Of a stretch of 64,000 bases of DNA, positions 9,232 through 18,686 are shown piece by piece. How positions within the stretch are numbered: position 1 is the stretch's first letter; each line of letters begins with the position of its first letter. The position numbers were made by a program, and so were the translations under genes. The notes under the pieces are model-generated. The model searched no databases. It saw only the letters and a list, made by a program, of their open reading frames with translations, and was not told the DNA's origin. This DNA comes from DASUPK01 sp963744105 (lineage in GTDB: Bacteria; Actinomycetota; Thermoleophilia; Solirubrobacterales; 70-9). Location of the stretch: the NCBI GenBank assembly GCA_963744105.1, contig CAVUSJ010000002.1, positions 248,001 to 312,000 on the forward strand, written 5' to 3'.

Positions 9232-9271
9232 TTGGTGACTTACCGTCCCCCGTGGGACGGAAAGTCACCAA
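9232..9271. repeat. 18-bp inverted repeat spanning a start codon
   Basis: The arms 9232-9249 (TTGGTGACTTACCGTCCC) and 9254-9271 (GGGACGGAAAGTCACCAA) are complementary except for one position, with a 4-base spacer. The GTG start of the DUF559 gene (9252) lies in the loop. There is no T tract, so this is not a classical terminator; it may sequester the start codon in mRNA or be a protein-binding site. Confidence 0.75.
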
Positions 9272-10091
9272 TACCGCTCCGGACGCCGTTATTGCGCGGC
9301 TCGCGGGCAACCAGCACGGCGTGGTCTCACTCGCGCAGCTCGAGCAAGCCGGCATCCACGAGCGAGGCCGGAGAAGCCGCGTCGCCTCGCAGCGCCTGCA
9401 CCGCATTCACCGCGGTGTGTACGCCCTCGGGCACAGCGGCCTCAGCGAGAAGGGGAGATGGATGGCCGCGGCGCTCGCCTGCGGTCCCGATGCTGTCCTC
9501 AGCCACACAAGTGCGGCCGCGTTGTGGCAGCTCCTTCCCCAGCGGGGTTCGATGCACGTCACCGTCCCAGGCAATGCGCGCAGCCGTCAGGGAATTCGCG
9601 TTCATCGATCCCGCACCCTCGTCCCCAGCGAAGTGACCCGGAGAGCCGGCATCCCAGTCACGACCCCATCCCGAACGCTGACGGACCTCCGCCGCCTCCT
9701 TCCCCAGCGGCAGTTCGCCGCGGCTCTGCGCCAGGCGGAGTTCCTGGGTCTTCCGCTGGATCCGAGCCTCGAGCCCGACCATACCCGCAGCGAGCTGGAA
9801 GCGCGCTTCCTCTCGCTTTGTCGCCGCCACCGCCTTCCCCAGCCCGGTGTGAACCACTCGGTCGGCCGCTTCACGGTGGATTTCCTCTGGCGCGCGGAGT
9901 ATCTCATCGTGGAGCTCGACGGCTACCGGGCCCACGCGGGCCGCACCGCATTCGAAGCCGACCGAACCCGCGACATGGAGCTCAAGGCGCTGGGCTACGA
10001 GGTCGTCCGCCTGACCTGGCAGCAGATCATGACGCGCTCGGCGCAGGTGGCTCGCATGCTCCGCAAGCTCCTCCGCGCCCGCGGTCAATAG
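9252..10091 (+). CDS. DUF559 / AbiEi-like domain protein
   Basis: 279 aa from GTG 9252. The N-terminal half (VVSLAQLEQAGI...RLHRIHRGVYALG) matches the winged-helix AbiEi antitoxin-type domain (AbiEi_4). The C-terminal half is a DUF559 very-short-patch-repair-like nuclease fold with a PD-(D/E)xK-like pattern: FTVDFLW, LIVELDGY, then DRTRDMELKALGYEVVRLTW. These fusions are abundant in high-GC actinobacteria; their role is not established. No partner toxin gene is adjacent, so a toxin-antitoxin function is not supported. A large hairpin covers its start codon. Confidence 0.85.
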   Translation: MGRKVTNTAPDAVIARLAGNQHGVVSLAQLEQAGIHERGRRSRVASQRLHRIHRGVYALGHSGLSEKGRWMAAALACGPDAVLSHTSAAALWQLLPQRGSMHVTVPGNARSRQGIRVHRSRTLVPSEVTRRAGIPVTTPSRTLTDLRRLLPQRQFAAALRQAEFLGLPLDPSLEPDHTRSELEARFLSLCRRHRLPQPGVNHSVGRFTVDFLWRAEYLIVELDGYRAHAGRTAFEADRTRDMELKALGYEVVRLTWQQIMTRSAQVARMLRKLLRARGQ

Positions 10092-10100
10092 GATCACCAC

Positions 10101-10427
10101 ATGGATCCCGAACGCGCACGCCAGCGGCTCGCCGAGGAGAAGGAACGGATCGAGCGGGAGCTCGTCGAGCACGAGCAGCCCGACACCTCCGGTGAGCCCG
10201 AGGACAGCGGTGACGAGGCGAACGACCTGGAGCAGGCGAGCACGGACAGCGCCCTGATCGAGGACCTCCGCCGGACGCTCGAGGAGATCGGTCGTGCCGA
10301 GCAGCGCATCGAGGATGGGACCTACGGCAAGTCCGTGGTGAGCGGCGAGCCGATCCCGGACGGCCGGCTCGAGGCCATTCCCTGGGCCGACCGCAACGTG
10401 GACGAAGAGCCCGGCGGGCGCGGCTGA
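10101..10427 (+). CDS. DksA/TraR-like protein lacking zinc cysteines
   Basis: 108 aa. A helical N-terminal hairpin with Asp/Glu-rich tip (DEANDLEQASTDSALIEDL) precedes a C-terminal segment GTYGKSVVSGEPIPDGRLEAIPWA. This is the DksA/TraR zinc-finger pattern YGxCxxCGxxIxxxRLxAxPxA with both Cys replaced by Ser (78 and 81); the downstream Cys pair is also missing. Canonical DksA binds the RNA polymerase secondary channel. Cys-less versions such as Pseudomonas DksA2 keep activity without zinc, so this may be a zinc-independent regulator (inference). Confidence 0.82.
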   Translation: MDPERARQRLAEEKERIERELVEHEQPDTSGEPEDSGDEANDLEQASTDSALIEDLRRTLEEIGRAEQRIEDGTYGKSVVSGEPIPDGRLEAIPWADRNVDEEPGGRG

Positions 10428-10478
10428 CATTCGGCCAAACCGGGCGGCCGGAGCGGCCCGATATCCCATGCTTTGCGC

Positions 10479-10739
10479 ATGGCGAAACCGGCGCCTGAGC
10501 GCAGCGGCATCGTCCGCAGCGCGGCCAGCCTCGACGATCGCGATGAGACCTACATCTCCCTGCTGGGCAGACTGCTCGCGGCGATCGTGGCCACCCTCTG
10601 GGGCGCCTCGATGATCCTCGCGGGCGCGCTCGGAATGCAGCCGGGCACCACCTGGGCCCTGCTCGCCCTCGCCGCGGGCGTGACCCTCATCCTCCTCGCC
10701 GCCGAACAGGCGTGGCGAGTGATCCGCAAGCTCGGCTAG
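10479..10739 (+). CDS. Small two-helix membrane protein
   Basis: 86 aa from ATG 10479 (TTG 10473 is an in-frame alternative). A charged N-terminus of about 30 residues is followed by two hydrophobic helices (LLAAIVATLWGASMILAGAL and TWALLALAAGVTLILLAA). It ends at the same CTAG that supplies the stop codon of the convergent methyltransferase. Function unknown. Confidence 0.6.
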   Translation: MAKPAPERSGIVRSAASLDDRDETYISLLGRLLAAIVATLWGASMILAGALGMQPGTTWALLALAAGVTLILLAAEQAWRVIRKLG

Positions 10740-11647
10740 GGCCGGCGCGCGGAGAGGAGCAGGTTGTAGAAGAGCTGCGGCGGCAGCCGCGGCTCCAGCA
10801 CCTGGTTGTCCACCTGCTGCAGGGCCATGTAGCTGCGGAACGCGAACCTCCGCCAGCCCCACGGCACCTCGTCCGGCTCGGCGCTCGCCTCGAGCGTCCT
10901 CACGGTCCACCCGTGGATCGAGGCGAGCAGCTCCTCGCCCTTCACCCGGACGTCGTCGAAGGCGGCGTCGGCACAGAAGCGCTTCAGATCACCGGGGGAG
11001 AACGCGTGAACGTCGACCTCCGGCTCGAGCTCATGCTCGTGCTCCTCGGCCGCCTCTGCCTCGTAGTCCCGTGCGGACGCGCCGACCATCCGTCGCCAGA
11101 GGGGGGCGGTGAGGAGCGCGGTGCGCTTGGGAATCGCGGCGAGCAGGTCGCCGTACCTGGAGGGCTCGCCGCAGAACGCCACCGTCCCGCCGGGGCGCAG
11201 CACCCGCGCGAACTCCGAGAACGCCTGGCGCAGGTCGGGAATGTGATGCAGCACCGCATGCCCGAACACCAGGTCGAAGCTCTCATCGGCGAACGGAAGC
11301 GTCTCCGCCTCGGCCGCGGCGGTCGTCACGTCGAGCCCAAGCCGCTCTGCATTCGCCTCCAGCGTCGCCAGCATCCCGGGCGAGATGTCCGTGGCGGTGG
11401 CCCGCTCGATGACACCGGCCTGCAGCAGGTTGAGCGAGAAGTAGCCCGTCCCGGCTCCGATCTCGAGCGCATCGCCGAAAGGCGCCGCAGGCCAATGACC
11501 CAGCGCCTTGCGCAGCTTGCCGGTGACCTGCTCCTGGCCGATGTCGCCGAAGTCGATTCCCCACTTGGAGTCGTACGAGGACGCCGCCACGTCGTGGTAG
11601 CGCTCGTTGACCTCCTTGATCCGTTCAGGGCTCGCCGGGGCGGACAC
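10736..11647 (-). CDS. Class I SAM-dependent methyltransferase
   Basis: 303 aa. Methyltransferase_11-type fold: motif I LEIGAGTGYFSLNLL, motif II ATDISPGML, acidic loop AEAETLPFADESFDLVFGHAVLHHIPD, and RVLRPGGTVAF. The C-terminal third (EHEHELEPEVDVHAFSPGDLKRF...) is probably a substrate-specific cap. It is cytosolic; the substrate cannot be deduced. It ends convergently on the small membrane protein gene, with stop codons overlapping in CTAG, and its start is 22 bp from the stop of the ABC permease gene, so the three minus-strand genes may be one operon. Confidence 0.88.
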   Translation of the reverse strand: MSAPASPERIKEVNERYHDVAASSYDSKWGIDFGDIGQEQVTGKLRKALGHWPAAPFGDALEIGAGTGYFSLNLLQAGVIERATATDISPGMLATLEANAERLGLDVTTAAAEAETLPFADESFDLVFGHAVLHHIPDLRQAFSEFARVLRPGGTVAFCGEPSRYGDLLAAIPKRTALLTAPLWRRMVGASARDYEAEAAEEHEHELEPEVDVHAFSPGDLKRFCADAAFDDVRVKGEELLASIHGWTVRTLEASAEPDEVPWGWRRFAFRSYMALQQVDNQVLEPRLPPQLFYNLLLSARRP

Positions 11648-11668
11648 GACGAGGGATCGTAGACGCGC

Positions 11669-12420
11669 CTACCTGTCGTACGTCGCGATCGCCCGGAGCG
11701 ACAAGCCGATCAGCACCACGCCCATCACCAGGATCACCCCGAGGCAGACCAGGATCTTGTCCACCACCCAGCCGTCGATGATCAGCGACCGCACCCCGAC
11801 GATCACGTAGCTCACCGGATTGATCCGCGCCAGCGTCTCCATCACCGGCGTGAGCCGGTCGAAGGGGACGAAGTTCGGTGTCAGGAAGAGGAGCGGGAAG
11901 AAGAGCAGGAAGCTCGTGTTCGTCGCCTGCACGTTGCGGGTGGTCAGCGCCACCAGGATCCCGAAGCCGGCGTAGGCGACGCCGAAGAGCGAGGCCAACA
12001 GCACGCAGACAATCGCCCCGAGTACGCCGGACTCGATGTGCGCGCCGAACGCGAGCCCGGCCAGCAGCACGACGGTGGACGCCGCGATGCCGCGCACCAG
12101 GTCCGCCCCAAGCCGGCCGACGATCAGCGAAGTGCGCCGGATCGGCGCGACCAGGAGCTTGTCGAAGTAGCCGCTGTCGATCTCCGTGACGAGCGCGAGC
12201 CCGGTCGTGGCCGTGGCGACCGCGAACATCAGCGAGACCGGCATCTGGAACGCCACGTACCCCTGGCCATGCAGGAACGGCGTCGTGCTGGGGAAGGTCT
12301 TCGAGACCTGCCCGATGTTGACCGCCAGGAAGAAGAGCGGGATGAAGAGGGTCGGGATCGTCGCCTCCGGGTAGCGGATCACCTCGCGCACGGCACGACG
12401 CCCGAGCAGCAGGACCTCGG

Positions 12421-12424
<4 letters not shown>
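11669..12424 (-). CDS. ABC-2 type transporter permease
   Basis: 251 aa with six predicted hydrophobic segments and the ABC-2 signature region LVTEIDSGYFDKLLVAPIRRTSLIVGRLGADLVRG. It resembles DrrB/NodJ-type permeases. It overlaps the upstream ATPase gene by 4 bp (ATGA), so the two encode one exporter. Substrate unknown: drug, lipid or polysaccharide export are all possible for this family. Confidence 0.9.
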
Positions 12425-13443
<1,019 letters not shown>

Positions 13444-13519
13444 CTTGCATCCGTCCGTGGTTTCCCCGTCTATGACCGGACCGCAGGCCGAAACTCATCG
13501 GTCGCGGCCTGCTCTCACT

Positions 13520-13536
13520 CTACGAGAACCTCGTAG
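13520..13536. promoter_or_regulatory. Palindromic site upstream of the methyltransferase operon
   Basis: CTACGAG-AAC-CTCGTAG, perfect 7-bp arms with a 3-base centre, ends 17 bp before the ATG of the methyltransferase at 13554. It could be an operator or an mRNA hairpin; the regulator is not identified. Confidence 0.5.
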
Positions 13537-13553
13537 TCCCTAACTTCCCGGCG

Positions 13554-14315
13554 ATGGGAGAAGCCGAACGAACCTATCTGCAGGCCGACCAGCCCGAGGG
13601 AGTCCCGCCCCTGGAGCTGACAGGCGAGCGCACGCTGCCCGACGTCCCGGAGGAGAACTACTGGTACCGGCGACACGTCGCGGTCTACGAGTGGATCGCG
13701 GAGCGCTGCGCCGGCCTGCGTGTCGTCGACCTCGCCTGCGGCGAGGGATACGGCTCCGACCTTCTGGCGCGAAGCGCGTCCCAGGTGATCGGGGTCGACG
13801 CGAACCCCGAGGCCTTCGAGCACGCCCGCGCCCGTTACGGGCGTCCCAACCTGAGCTTCGAGCGCGGCCTCGTGGAGGACTTCGACAAGGACGTGGACGC
13901 GGTGGTCTTCCTCCAGACCATCGAGCACATCCACGAGCCGGAGAAGCTCGTCGAGACGATCAGCCGCATCGCGCCCGTCGCCTACATCTCGACGCCGAAC
14001 CGCCTCACCCTCGCGCCGCCGGGCGCGGAGAAATCCGACAACCCCTGGCACCTGCGCGAATACGACGCCGGCCAGTACCGCGAGCTGCTCGAGCCGCACT
14101 TCGCGAGGGTCGAGCTGCTCGGGCTCTTCCACGCCCGCAAGCTGCGAGCCCACGAGCTCGCCGTCAGGGCGGGCTGGGACCGGGTCCATTCCGCTCTCCA
14201 CCTCACCAAGCCGTTCTACGACCGCTTCACCCCAGCGATCAGCGCCCGCGACTTCCGGCTGAAGGCCGACGATCTCGACAAGGCGCTCGATTTCCTGGCC
14301 GTCTGTCGCGCCTGA
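13554..14315 (+). CDS. Class I methyltransferase (Rv3030-like position)
   Basis: 253 aa. Methyltransferase_23/11-type: VVDLACGEGYGSDLLA (motif I), VIGVDANPEAFEHARARY, VVFLQTIEHIHEPEKLV, ISRIAPVAYISTPNRLTLAPP. It is the first gene of a tight operon with a GH57 branching enzyme (1 base between) and a GT4 glucosyltransferase. The same order occurs in mycobacterial Rv3030-Rv3031-Rv3032, where the methyltransferase is implicated in methylglucose lipopolysaccharide synthesis. A sugar O-methylation role here is inference from this context. Confidence 0.88.
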   Translation: MGEAERTYLQADQPEGVPPLELTGERTLPDVPEENYWYRRHVAVYEWIAERCAGLRVVDLACGEGYGSDLLARSASQVIGVDANPEAFEHARARYGRPNLSFERGLVEDFDKDVDAVVFLQTIEHIHEPEKLVETISRIAPVAYISTPNRLTLAPPGAEKSDNPWHLREYDAGQYRELLEPHFARVELLGLFHARKLRAHELAVRAGWDRVHSALHLTKPFYDRFTPAISARDFRLKADDLDKALDFLAVCRA

Positions 14316-14316
14316 G

Positions 14317-15729
14317 ATGGCCGACCGCACCGCCGGCGACCTGGCGATCGTCCTCCACTCGCACATGCCATATGTGGAGGGCTTTGGGACCTATCCATTC
14401 GGGGAGGAGTGGCTCTTCGACGCATTCGCCCGCTCTCACCTCCCGGTCCTGGACGTCGCCGAGCGCCTCACCATGACCATCACCCCCGTGCTCGCCGACC
14501 AGCTGGAGGCGGACGGGGTGGGGGAGAGGATGCTCGCCTTCCTGCGGCGCCACCGGGTTGACGCCGCCGACCGCGACGTAGCGGACGCGGGCGGCGCCGT
14601 CCGCGCGGCCGCGAGGGCGGAGGCAGACCACTACACGGCCGCGATGAAGCGGCTGCGGAAGCTGGACGGCAACCCACTGCGCGCCTTCCAGGAGGCCCAT
14701 GGGAAGGGCCGGATCGCCCTGATGGCCTCCGCCGCGACCCACGCCGTTCTCCCGAAGCTCGCCACCCTTGCCGGGCGGCGCCTTCAGGTGGACGCGGGGC
14801 TTCGCTCGCACGAGCGCCGCTTCGGCGAACCCGCGGGCTTCTGGCTGCCGGAGTGCGCCTACGTTCCCGGCACGGAAGACGTGCTCGCCGAGCGGGGCAT
14901 CGCCTACACCTGTCTCGACCAGAGCGCGCGGGAGCGAGGTACGGCAGCCCTGGCGCCGATCCGGCTGCCCGGCGGCCCGATCGCCTTCACCATCGACTGG
15001 CCGACGGTGCGGCTGGTCTGGTCGGACGGCGGCTACCCCTCCGACCCCGCCTACCTCGAGTACCACCGCCAGTCTGCGAACGGCATGCGCCTCTGGGCGA
15101 TCTCGGGCCGGCCGTACGACCCGGCGGTCGCCGCCAAGCGGGCTGCCGAGCACGCCGCCTCGTTCCTGGCCGCCGTGCGCGACCGCCTCGAGCGCCATCG
15201 CAACGAGCGCGGCCGCCGCGGCCTCTGCGTGTTCGCGGTCGACACCGAGCTGCTCGGCCACTGGTGGGCGGAGGGCCCGATCTGGCTGTCCGAGGTGCTG
15301 AAGGGCGCGGAGCTCGACGGCGTCCGCCTGCTCACCCTCCCGCAGGCCCTGCGCGAGCACGAGGGCGAGGAGCGCCTCGCCTTCCAGGGCAGCTGGGGGG
15401 AGGGGAAGAGCCTCGAGACCTGGGACTCCCCGGCCGTGTCCGACCTGGTCTGGGCGACGCGGCGCTCCGAGCTGCGGCTGCTGCGTGCCCTCGGCATGCG
15501 CGTCGTCGCGCAGGAGGCCGCTCAGCGCGCGGCCCGCGAGCTGCTCGCGCTCCAGTCGAGCGATTGGGCCTTCATGGACCATCGCGGGCAGGCTGGCGAC
15601 TACCCGTACACGCGGGCGACCGCCCACGCTCAGGCCCTGCTGGAGGCCATAGACTCTCCCGAGGCCGTCGACGCACGCGTGCGCAATCTCGCCCCCGACC
15701 TGAGCCTCGCGCCGCTGCTCGAGCCCTGA
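14317..15729 (+). CDS. GH57 / DUF1957 alpha-glucan branching enzyme
   Basis: 470 aa. Glycoside hydrolase family 57 barrel with the opening HSHMPYVEG, nucleophile motif GFWLPECAY (Glu179) and acid/base region FAVDTELLGHWW (Asp309), followed by the helical DUF1957 C-terminal domain with SSDWAFMDHRGQAGDYP. GH57 branching enzymes form alpha-1,6 branches in alpha-1,4 glucans; Rv3031 is the mycobacterial equivalent. It is cytosolic and sits between the methyltransferase and the GT4, which builds the linear chain. All catalytic motifs look intact. Confidence 0.92.
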   Translation: MADRTAGDLAIVLHSHMPYVEGFGTYPFGEEWLFDAFARSHLPVLDVAERLTMTITPVLADQLEADGVGERMLAFLRRHRVDAADRDVADAGGAVRAAARAEADHYTAAMKRLRKLDGNPLRAFQEAHGKGRIALMASAATHAVLPKLATLAGRRLQVDAGLRSHERRFGEPAGFWLPECAYVPGTEDVLAERGIAYTCLDQSARERGTAALAPIRLPGGPIAFTIDWPTVRLVWSDGGYPSDPAYLEYHRQSANGMRLWAISGRPYDPAVAAKRAAEHAASFLAAVRDRLERHRNERGRRGLCVFAVDTELLGHWWAEGPIWLSEVLKGAELDGVRLLTLPQALREHEGEERLAFQGSWGEGKSLETWDSPAVSDLVWATRRSELRLLRALGMRVVAQEAAQRAARELLALQSSDWAFMDHRGQAGDYPYTRATAHAQALLEAIDSPEAVDARVRNLAPDLSLAPLLEP

Positions 15730-15731
15730 CC

Positions 15732-16937
15732 ATGAGTCAAGTCCTGATCCTCTCCTGGGAGTACCCGCCGCTGATCGAGGGCGGCCTGGCCCGTCACGTC
15801 CGCAAGCTCTCCGAGGCGCTGGTGGAGCGGGACACAGAGGTCCACGTCCTCACCCGCGGCGGAGAGGAGTCGCCCTCCGAGGAGGTGATGGCGGGGGTCC
15901 ACGTCCACCGCGTCATGGAGCCGACCCGTCCCGCCGAGCTCAACGAGTTCGTCGCCTGGGTCGAGCGGATGAACTCAGACATGCTGGCCGCCGGCGTCGA
16001 GCTCGGCGACCGCATCGACTTCGACCTCGTCCACGGGCACGACTGGCTGGTCGCCAACGCCTGCGACCATCTCGCCCGCCGCTTCGACGCCCCGCTCATC
16101 ACGACGATCCACGCGACCGAGCACGGCCGCCATCAGGGCTGGGTCGACAAGCATCCGCAGGCCTATATCCACGGAGTGGAGCGCTGGATCACCAACCGCT
16201 CCGACCGCGTGATCGCCTGCTCCACATTCATGCGAGAGCAGATCGTCGACGTCTTCGGTGTGCCGGAGGACTCCATCGAGGTGATCGCCAACGGGATCGA
16301 CCCCGAGGACCTGCAGCCGCACGACGACGACGAGCTGCGCCGCCTGCGGGCGGAGTTCGCGAAGCCGGACGAGTCCCTGGTCCTGCTCGTCGGCCGCCTG
16401 GTCTACGAGAAGGGCTTCCAGTTCGCCCTGGAGGCACTCCCCGAGATCATCGAGCGGCTGCCCAACACCCGGTTCGTCGTCGCGGGATCCGGGACGCACG
16501 AGGAGGAGCTCCGGCGCCAGGCCGAGGAGCTCGGGCTGATGTCGCACGGCACCTTCGTCGGCTGGATCGGCGACGACGTGCTCCACTCGCTCTACCGAAT
16601 CGCGGACGTCTGCGTGGTTCCCTCGATCTACGAGCCCTTCGGCCTCGTCGCCCTCGAGGCGATGGCGTCGAGCTGCCCCTGCATCGTGGCCGACACCGGC
16701 GGCCTGCGGGAGGTCGTCCCCCACGACGAGGTCGGGCTGCGCTTCCGCGCCCGCGACCCGCAATCGCTCGCGGAGATGACGATCAGGGTGCTGGACGACG
16801 CGAAACTCTGCCGCCGTCTCACTGCCGAGGCCTTCGAGCACCTGAGCCGCTTCGACTGGGGCGACGTGGCGGAGCGGACTGACGAGGTCTATGCGGAGGT
16901 GGTGGCCCTTGACTCGGCTGCCCGACGGCCGGCGTGA
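15732..16937 (+). CDS. GT4 glycosyltransferase (alpha-1,4-glucosyltransferase-like)
   Basis: 401 aa from ATG 15732, two bases after the GH57 stop; longer upstream frames are antisense or out of frame with that gene. GT-B fold: N-terminal donor loop WEYPPLIEGGLARHV, central HGHDWL, and the C-terminal nucleotide-sugar site SIYEPFGLVALEAMASSCPCIVADTGGLREVV with the E-x7-E motif. It is close to glycogen synthases and to Rv3032, which elongates alpha-1,4-glucan in methylglucose lipopolysaccharide and capsular glucan synthesis. Role inferred from family and operon. Confidence 0.92.
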   Translation: MSQVLILSWEYPPLIEGGLARHVRKLSEALVERDTEVHVLTRGGEESPSEEVMAGVHVHRVMEPTRPAELNEFVAWVERMNSDMLAAGVELGDRIDFDLVHGHDWLVANACDHLARRFDAPLITTIHATEHGRHQGWVDKHPQAYIHGVERWITNRSDRVIACSTFMREQIVDVFGVPEDSIEVIANGIDPEDLQPHDDDELRRLRAEFAKPDESLVLLVGRLVYEKGFQFALEALPEIIERLPNTRFVVAGSGTHEEELRRQAEELGLMSHGTFVGWIGDDVLHSLYRIADVCVVPSIYEPFGLVALEAMASSCPCIVADTGGLREVVPHDEVGLRFRARDPQSLAEMTIRVLDDAKLCRRLTAEAFEHLSRFDWGDVAERTDEVYAEVVALDSAARRPA

Positions 16938-17157
16938 GGTCTATCCCTCGCGCGACAAGGCGCCCAAGCGGCGGGCGCCCGACTTCGGGCCTGCTCTCAA
17001 CGTCAGCGTGCCGATCTCGTTCGGCCTGCCGCTGCTCGTCATCGGCATCGCGCTGATCGCCGCCGCGGCCACCACCGGCCGGACGATCTTCTGGATTTTC
17101 GGAGCGGTCGCGGCGGTGGCCGGGGTACTGCTGTTCGCCTCCGGAAAGAGGCTCTAG
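16891..17157 (+). CDS. Small membrane protein overlapping the GT4 gene
   Basis: 88 aa from ATG 16891, which overlaps the GT4 gene by 47 bp; TTG 16909 (then TRLPDGRREV) may be the true start. A basic N-terminus is followed by two hydrophobic helices (VSVPISFGLPLLVIGIALIAAAA and TIFWIFGAVAAVAGVLLFA). It is likely co-transcribed with the glucan operon. Function unknown. Confidence 0.6.
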   Translation: MRRWWPLTRLPDGRREVYPSRDKAPKRRAPDFGPALNVSVPISFGLPLLVIGIALIAAAATTGRTIFWIFGAVAAVAGVLLFASGKRL

Positions 17158-17164
17158 CGCCGCT

Positions 17165-18607
17165 CTACTTGTGGTGCTTCTTGCGCTTCTTCTTGCAGGA
17201 GCGCTTCTTGTGCTTCTTGGCCTCGGCCGCGCGGTGATGGCGGTGCTTCTTCTTCGCCTTCTTGCACTTGCCGCCCACGCCGCCGGCACCGCCGTCGCAG
17301 CTGCCGACCACGCTCGCCGCTGAGTCGACGGCCGTGCTCGCGCCGTTGTAGCCGGTGAACTCGGCGTGGAAGTTCGGCGGCGGGCCCACGCACAGGTTGT
17401 GGTTCGCGATCAGGAGTCCCGGGGGATTGGTGAAGGCGAGCTGGAAGTGGGCGATCGGGATGTCGGGCAGGCCGGCGAAGGTCACCGACTTGTCCGCGTT
17501 CAGGCTCCCCTGCAGCAGCAGGTGAAGCTGTCCCCGGAGGTCCAGCCCGATGTTCGGAAGCAGGCCTCCGCCGTTGTCGACCAGCATGACCTGACCGGCG
17601 AGCGCCTGGCTGAGCAGCGGCGAGGTGGCGATCGCGTTGCCGACCACCGTGTTCGGCGGACAGTTGCCCGCCGCGAAGTCGGCCGGCGGGCACCGGTGAC
17701 TGAGCAGGTCGGTCAGGGTGTTCGGAGCCAGGTCCGGCGGAACGAAGACATGTGCGTTCTGCAATCCGGCCTCATCCGGGTCCTGGTCGATCGAGGTCAC
17801 GGCCGTCGTCTGCGCGCCCTGCGCCGCGCCGCCCACCAGAGCGGTGAGTGCCGGCGAGAAGTCGAGCACTCCGCAGTTCGTCGGGGTGAAGTGCGATGAC
17901 GCGGTCGCCTGGGTGCTGGACCAGGAGTCCGCGGCGAAGCCGACCGCGTGGTCGTCGCAGGAGGTGGGGTTCCGCATGAAGGGATTGCCGCTGCCCGGGA
18001 CCGTCCCGTCCAGCTTCAGATCCATCGAGTTGATGTGGATCGGAACCGTCAGCGGCCCGCCGCCGATCAGGGCCGCCGAGTTCGGGATGTTGTTGACCGT
18101 CGTGTCGAGGCCGAAGTCGGCCGGGCGGAGGCTCGCCCCGGACTGGACCACCGTGGGGGGCAGCAGCAGGCCGTTGAGGGGCGGAGGGAGGGAGATCGGC
18201 AGCGCGTTGATCACGATGCCGAACCTTGCCGGCTCGCCCGCATGCGGGGTGATGTTGTAGACGGCGCCGGTGAGCGTCTGGGGCAGGAGGCTGGCGATGG
18301 TCACCGAGCTGGAGACCGTGCCGACCTGTGTGTTCGCCGGGCAGTTCGGGAGCTGGCTCGGATCGCAGAGCGGCGTCGCCTGCGGGTTGCCGACCTCCCC
18401 GGGTGGGAGGGAGATGACGAGGTCCTTGAGATCGTCTCCCGTGGTCGCCACGTGGACGTTGAAGTCGCTGTGCGCCCCGGCCTGGAGGTTGCTCGGCTGG
18501 GCGCTGCTGCCCGCGAGACTGAGCGCCGCCGAAGCTGACGAGGGTGCAAGTGCCGCCAACGCGGCGACGGCGAAGAACATCCCGATCAGACGGCGCGGAG
18601 TGCGCAT
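17165..18607 (-). CDS. Secreted protein with Lys/His/Cys-rich C-terminal tail
   Basis: 480 aa. A signal peptide (MFFAVAALAALAPSSASA) is followed by a long Pro/Asn-rich beta-type region with repeated CP-x-NT-VG patterns (LPNCPANTQVGTV, CPPNTVVGNAIA), a double-domain arrangement. The last about 40 residues are a Lys/His/Cys tail (KCKKAKKKHRHH..., KKRSCKKKRKKHHK). It is expected to be extracellular or wall-associated, with the basic tail perhaps binding anionic surface polymers (inference). It is convergent with the preceding small membrane protein gene. The domain is seen in many related actinobacterial proteins but I cannot name it. Confidence 0.82.
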   Translation of the reverse strand: MRTPRRLIGMFFAVAALAALAPSSASAALSLAGSSAQPSNLQAGAHSDFNVHVATTGDDLKDLVISLPPGEVGNPQATPLCDPSQLPNCPANTQVGTVSSSVTIASLLPQTLTGAVYNITPHAGEPARFGIVINALPISLPPPLNGLLLPPTVVQSGASLRPADFGLDTTVNNIPNSAALIGGGPLTVPIHINSMDLKLDGTVPGSGNPFMRNPTSCDDHAVGFAADSWSSTQATASSHFTPTNCGVLDFSPALTALVGGAAQGAQTTAVTSIDQDPDEAGLQNAHVFVPPDLAPNTLTDLLSHRCPPADFAAGNCPPNTVVGNAIATSPLLSQALAGQVMLVDNGGGLLPNIGLDLRGQLHLLLQGSLNADKSVTFAGLPDIPIAHFQLAFTNPPGLLIANHNLCVGPPPNFHAEFTGYNGASTAVDSAASVVGSCDGGAGGVGGKCKKAKKKHRHHRAAEAKKHKKRSCKKKRKKHHK

Positions 18608-18686
18608 CCAGCTCCTCCTCTGTTTCCCTGTGGCCTCATCGCCATACCACCCCGGGCGCCCTACCCGAAAACTGAGTATATGCGGG

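Noticed and set aside
9252..10091. Type IV toxin-antitoxin system (AbiEi/AbiEii)
   Set aside because: Only the AbiEi-like N-terminal domain is present, and no AbiEii nucleotidyltransferase is adjacent.
10460..10500. Extra copy of the TTTCCATGCAAA hairpin family
   Set aside because: CCCATGCTTTGCGCATGG shares the CATGC/TTTGC letters but not the core or stem, and is next to a start codon.
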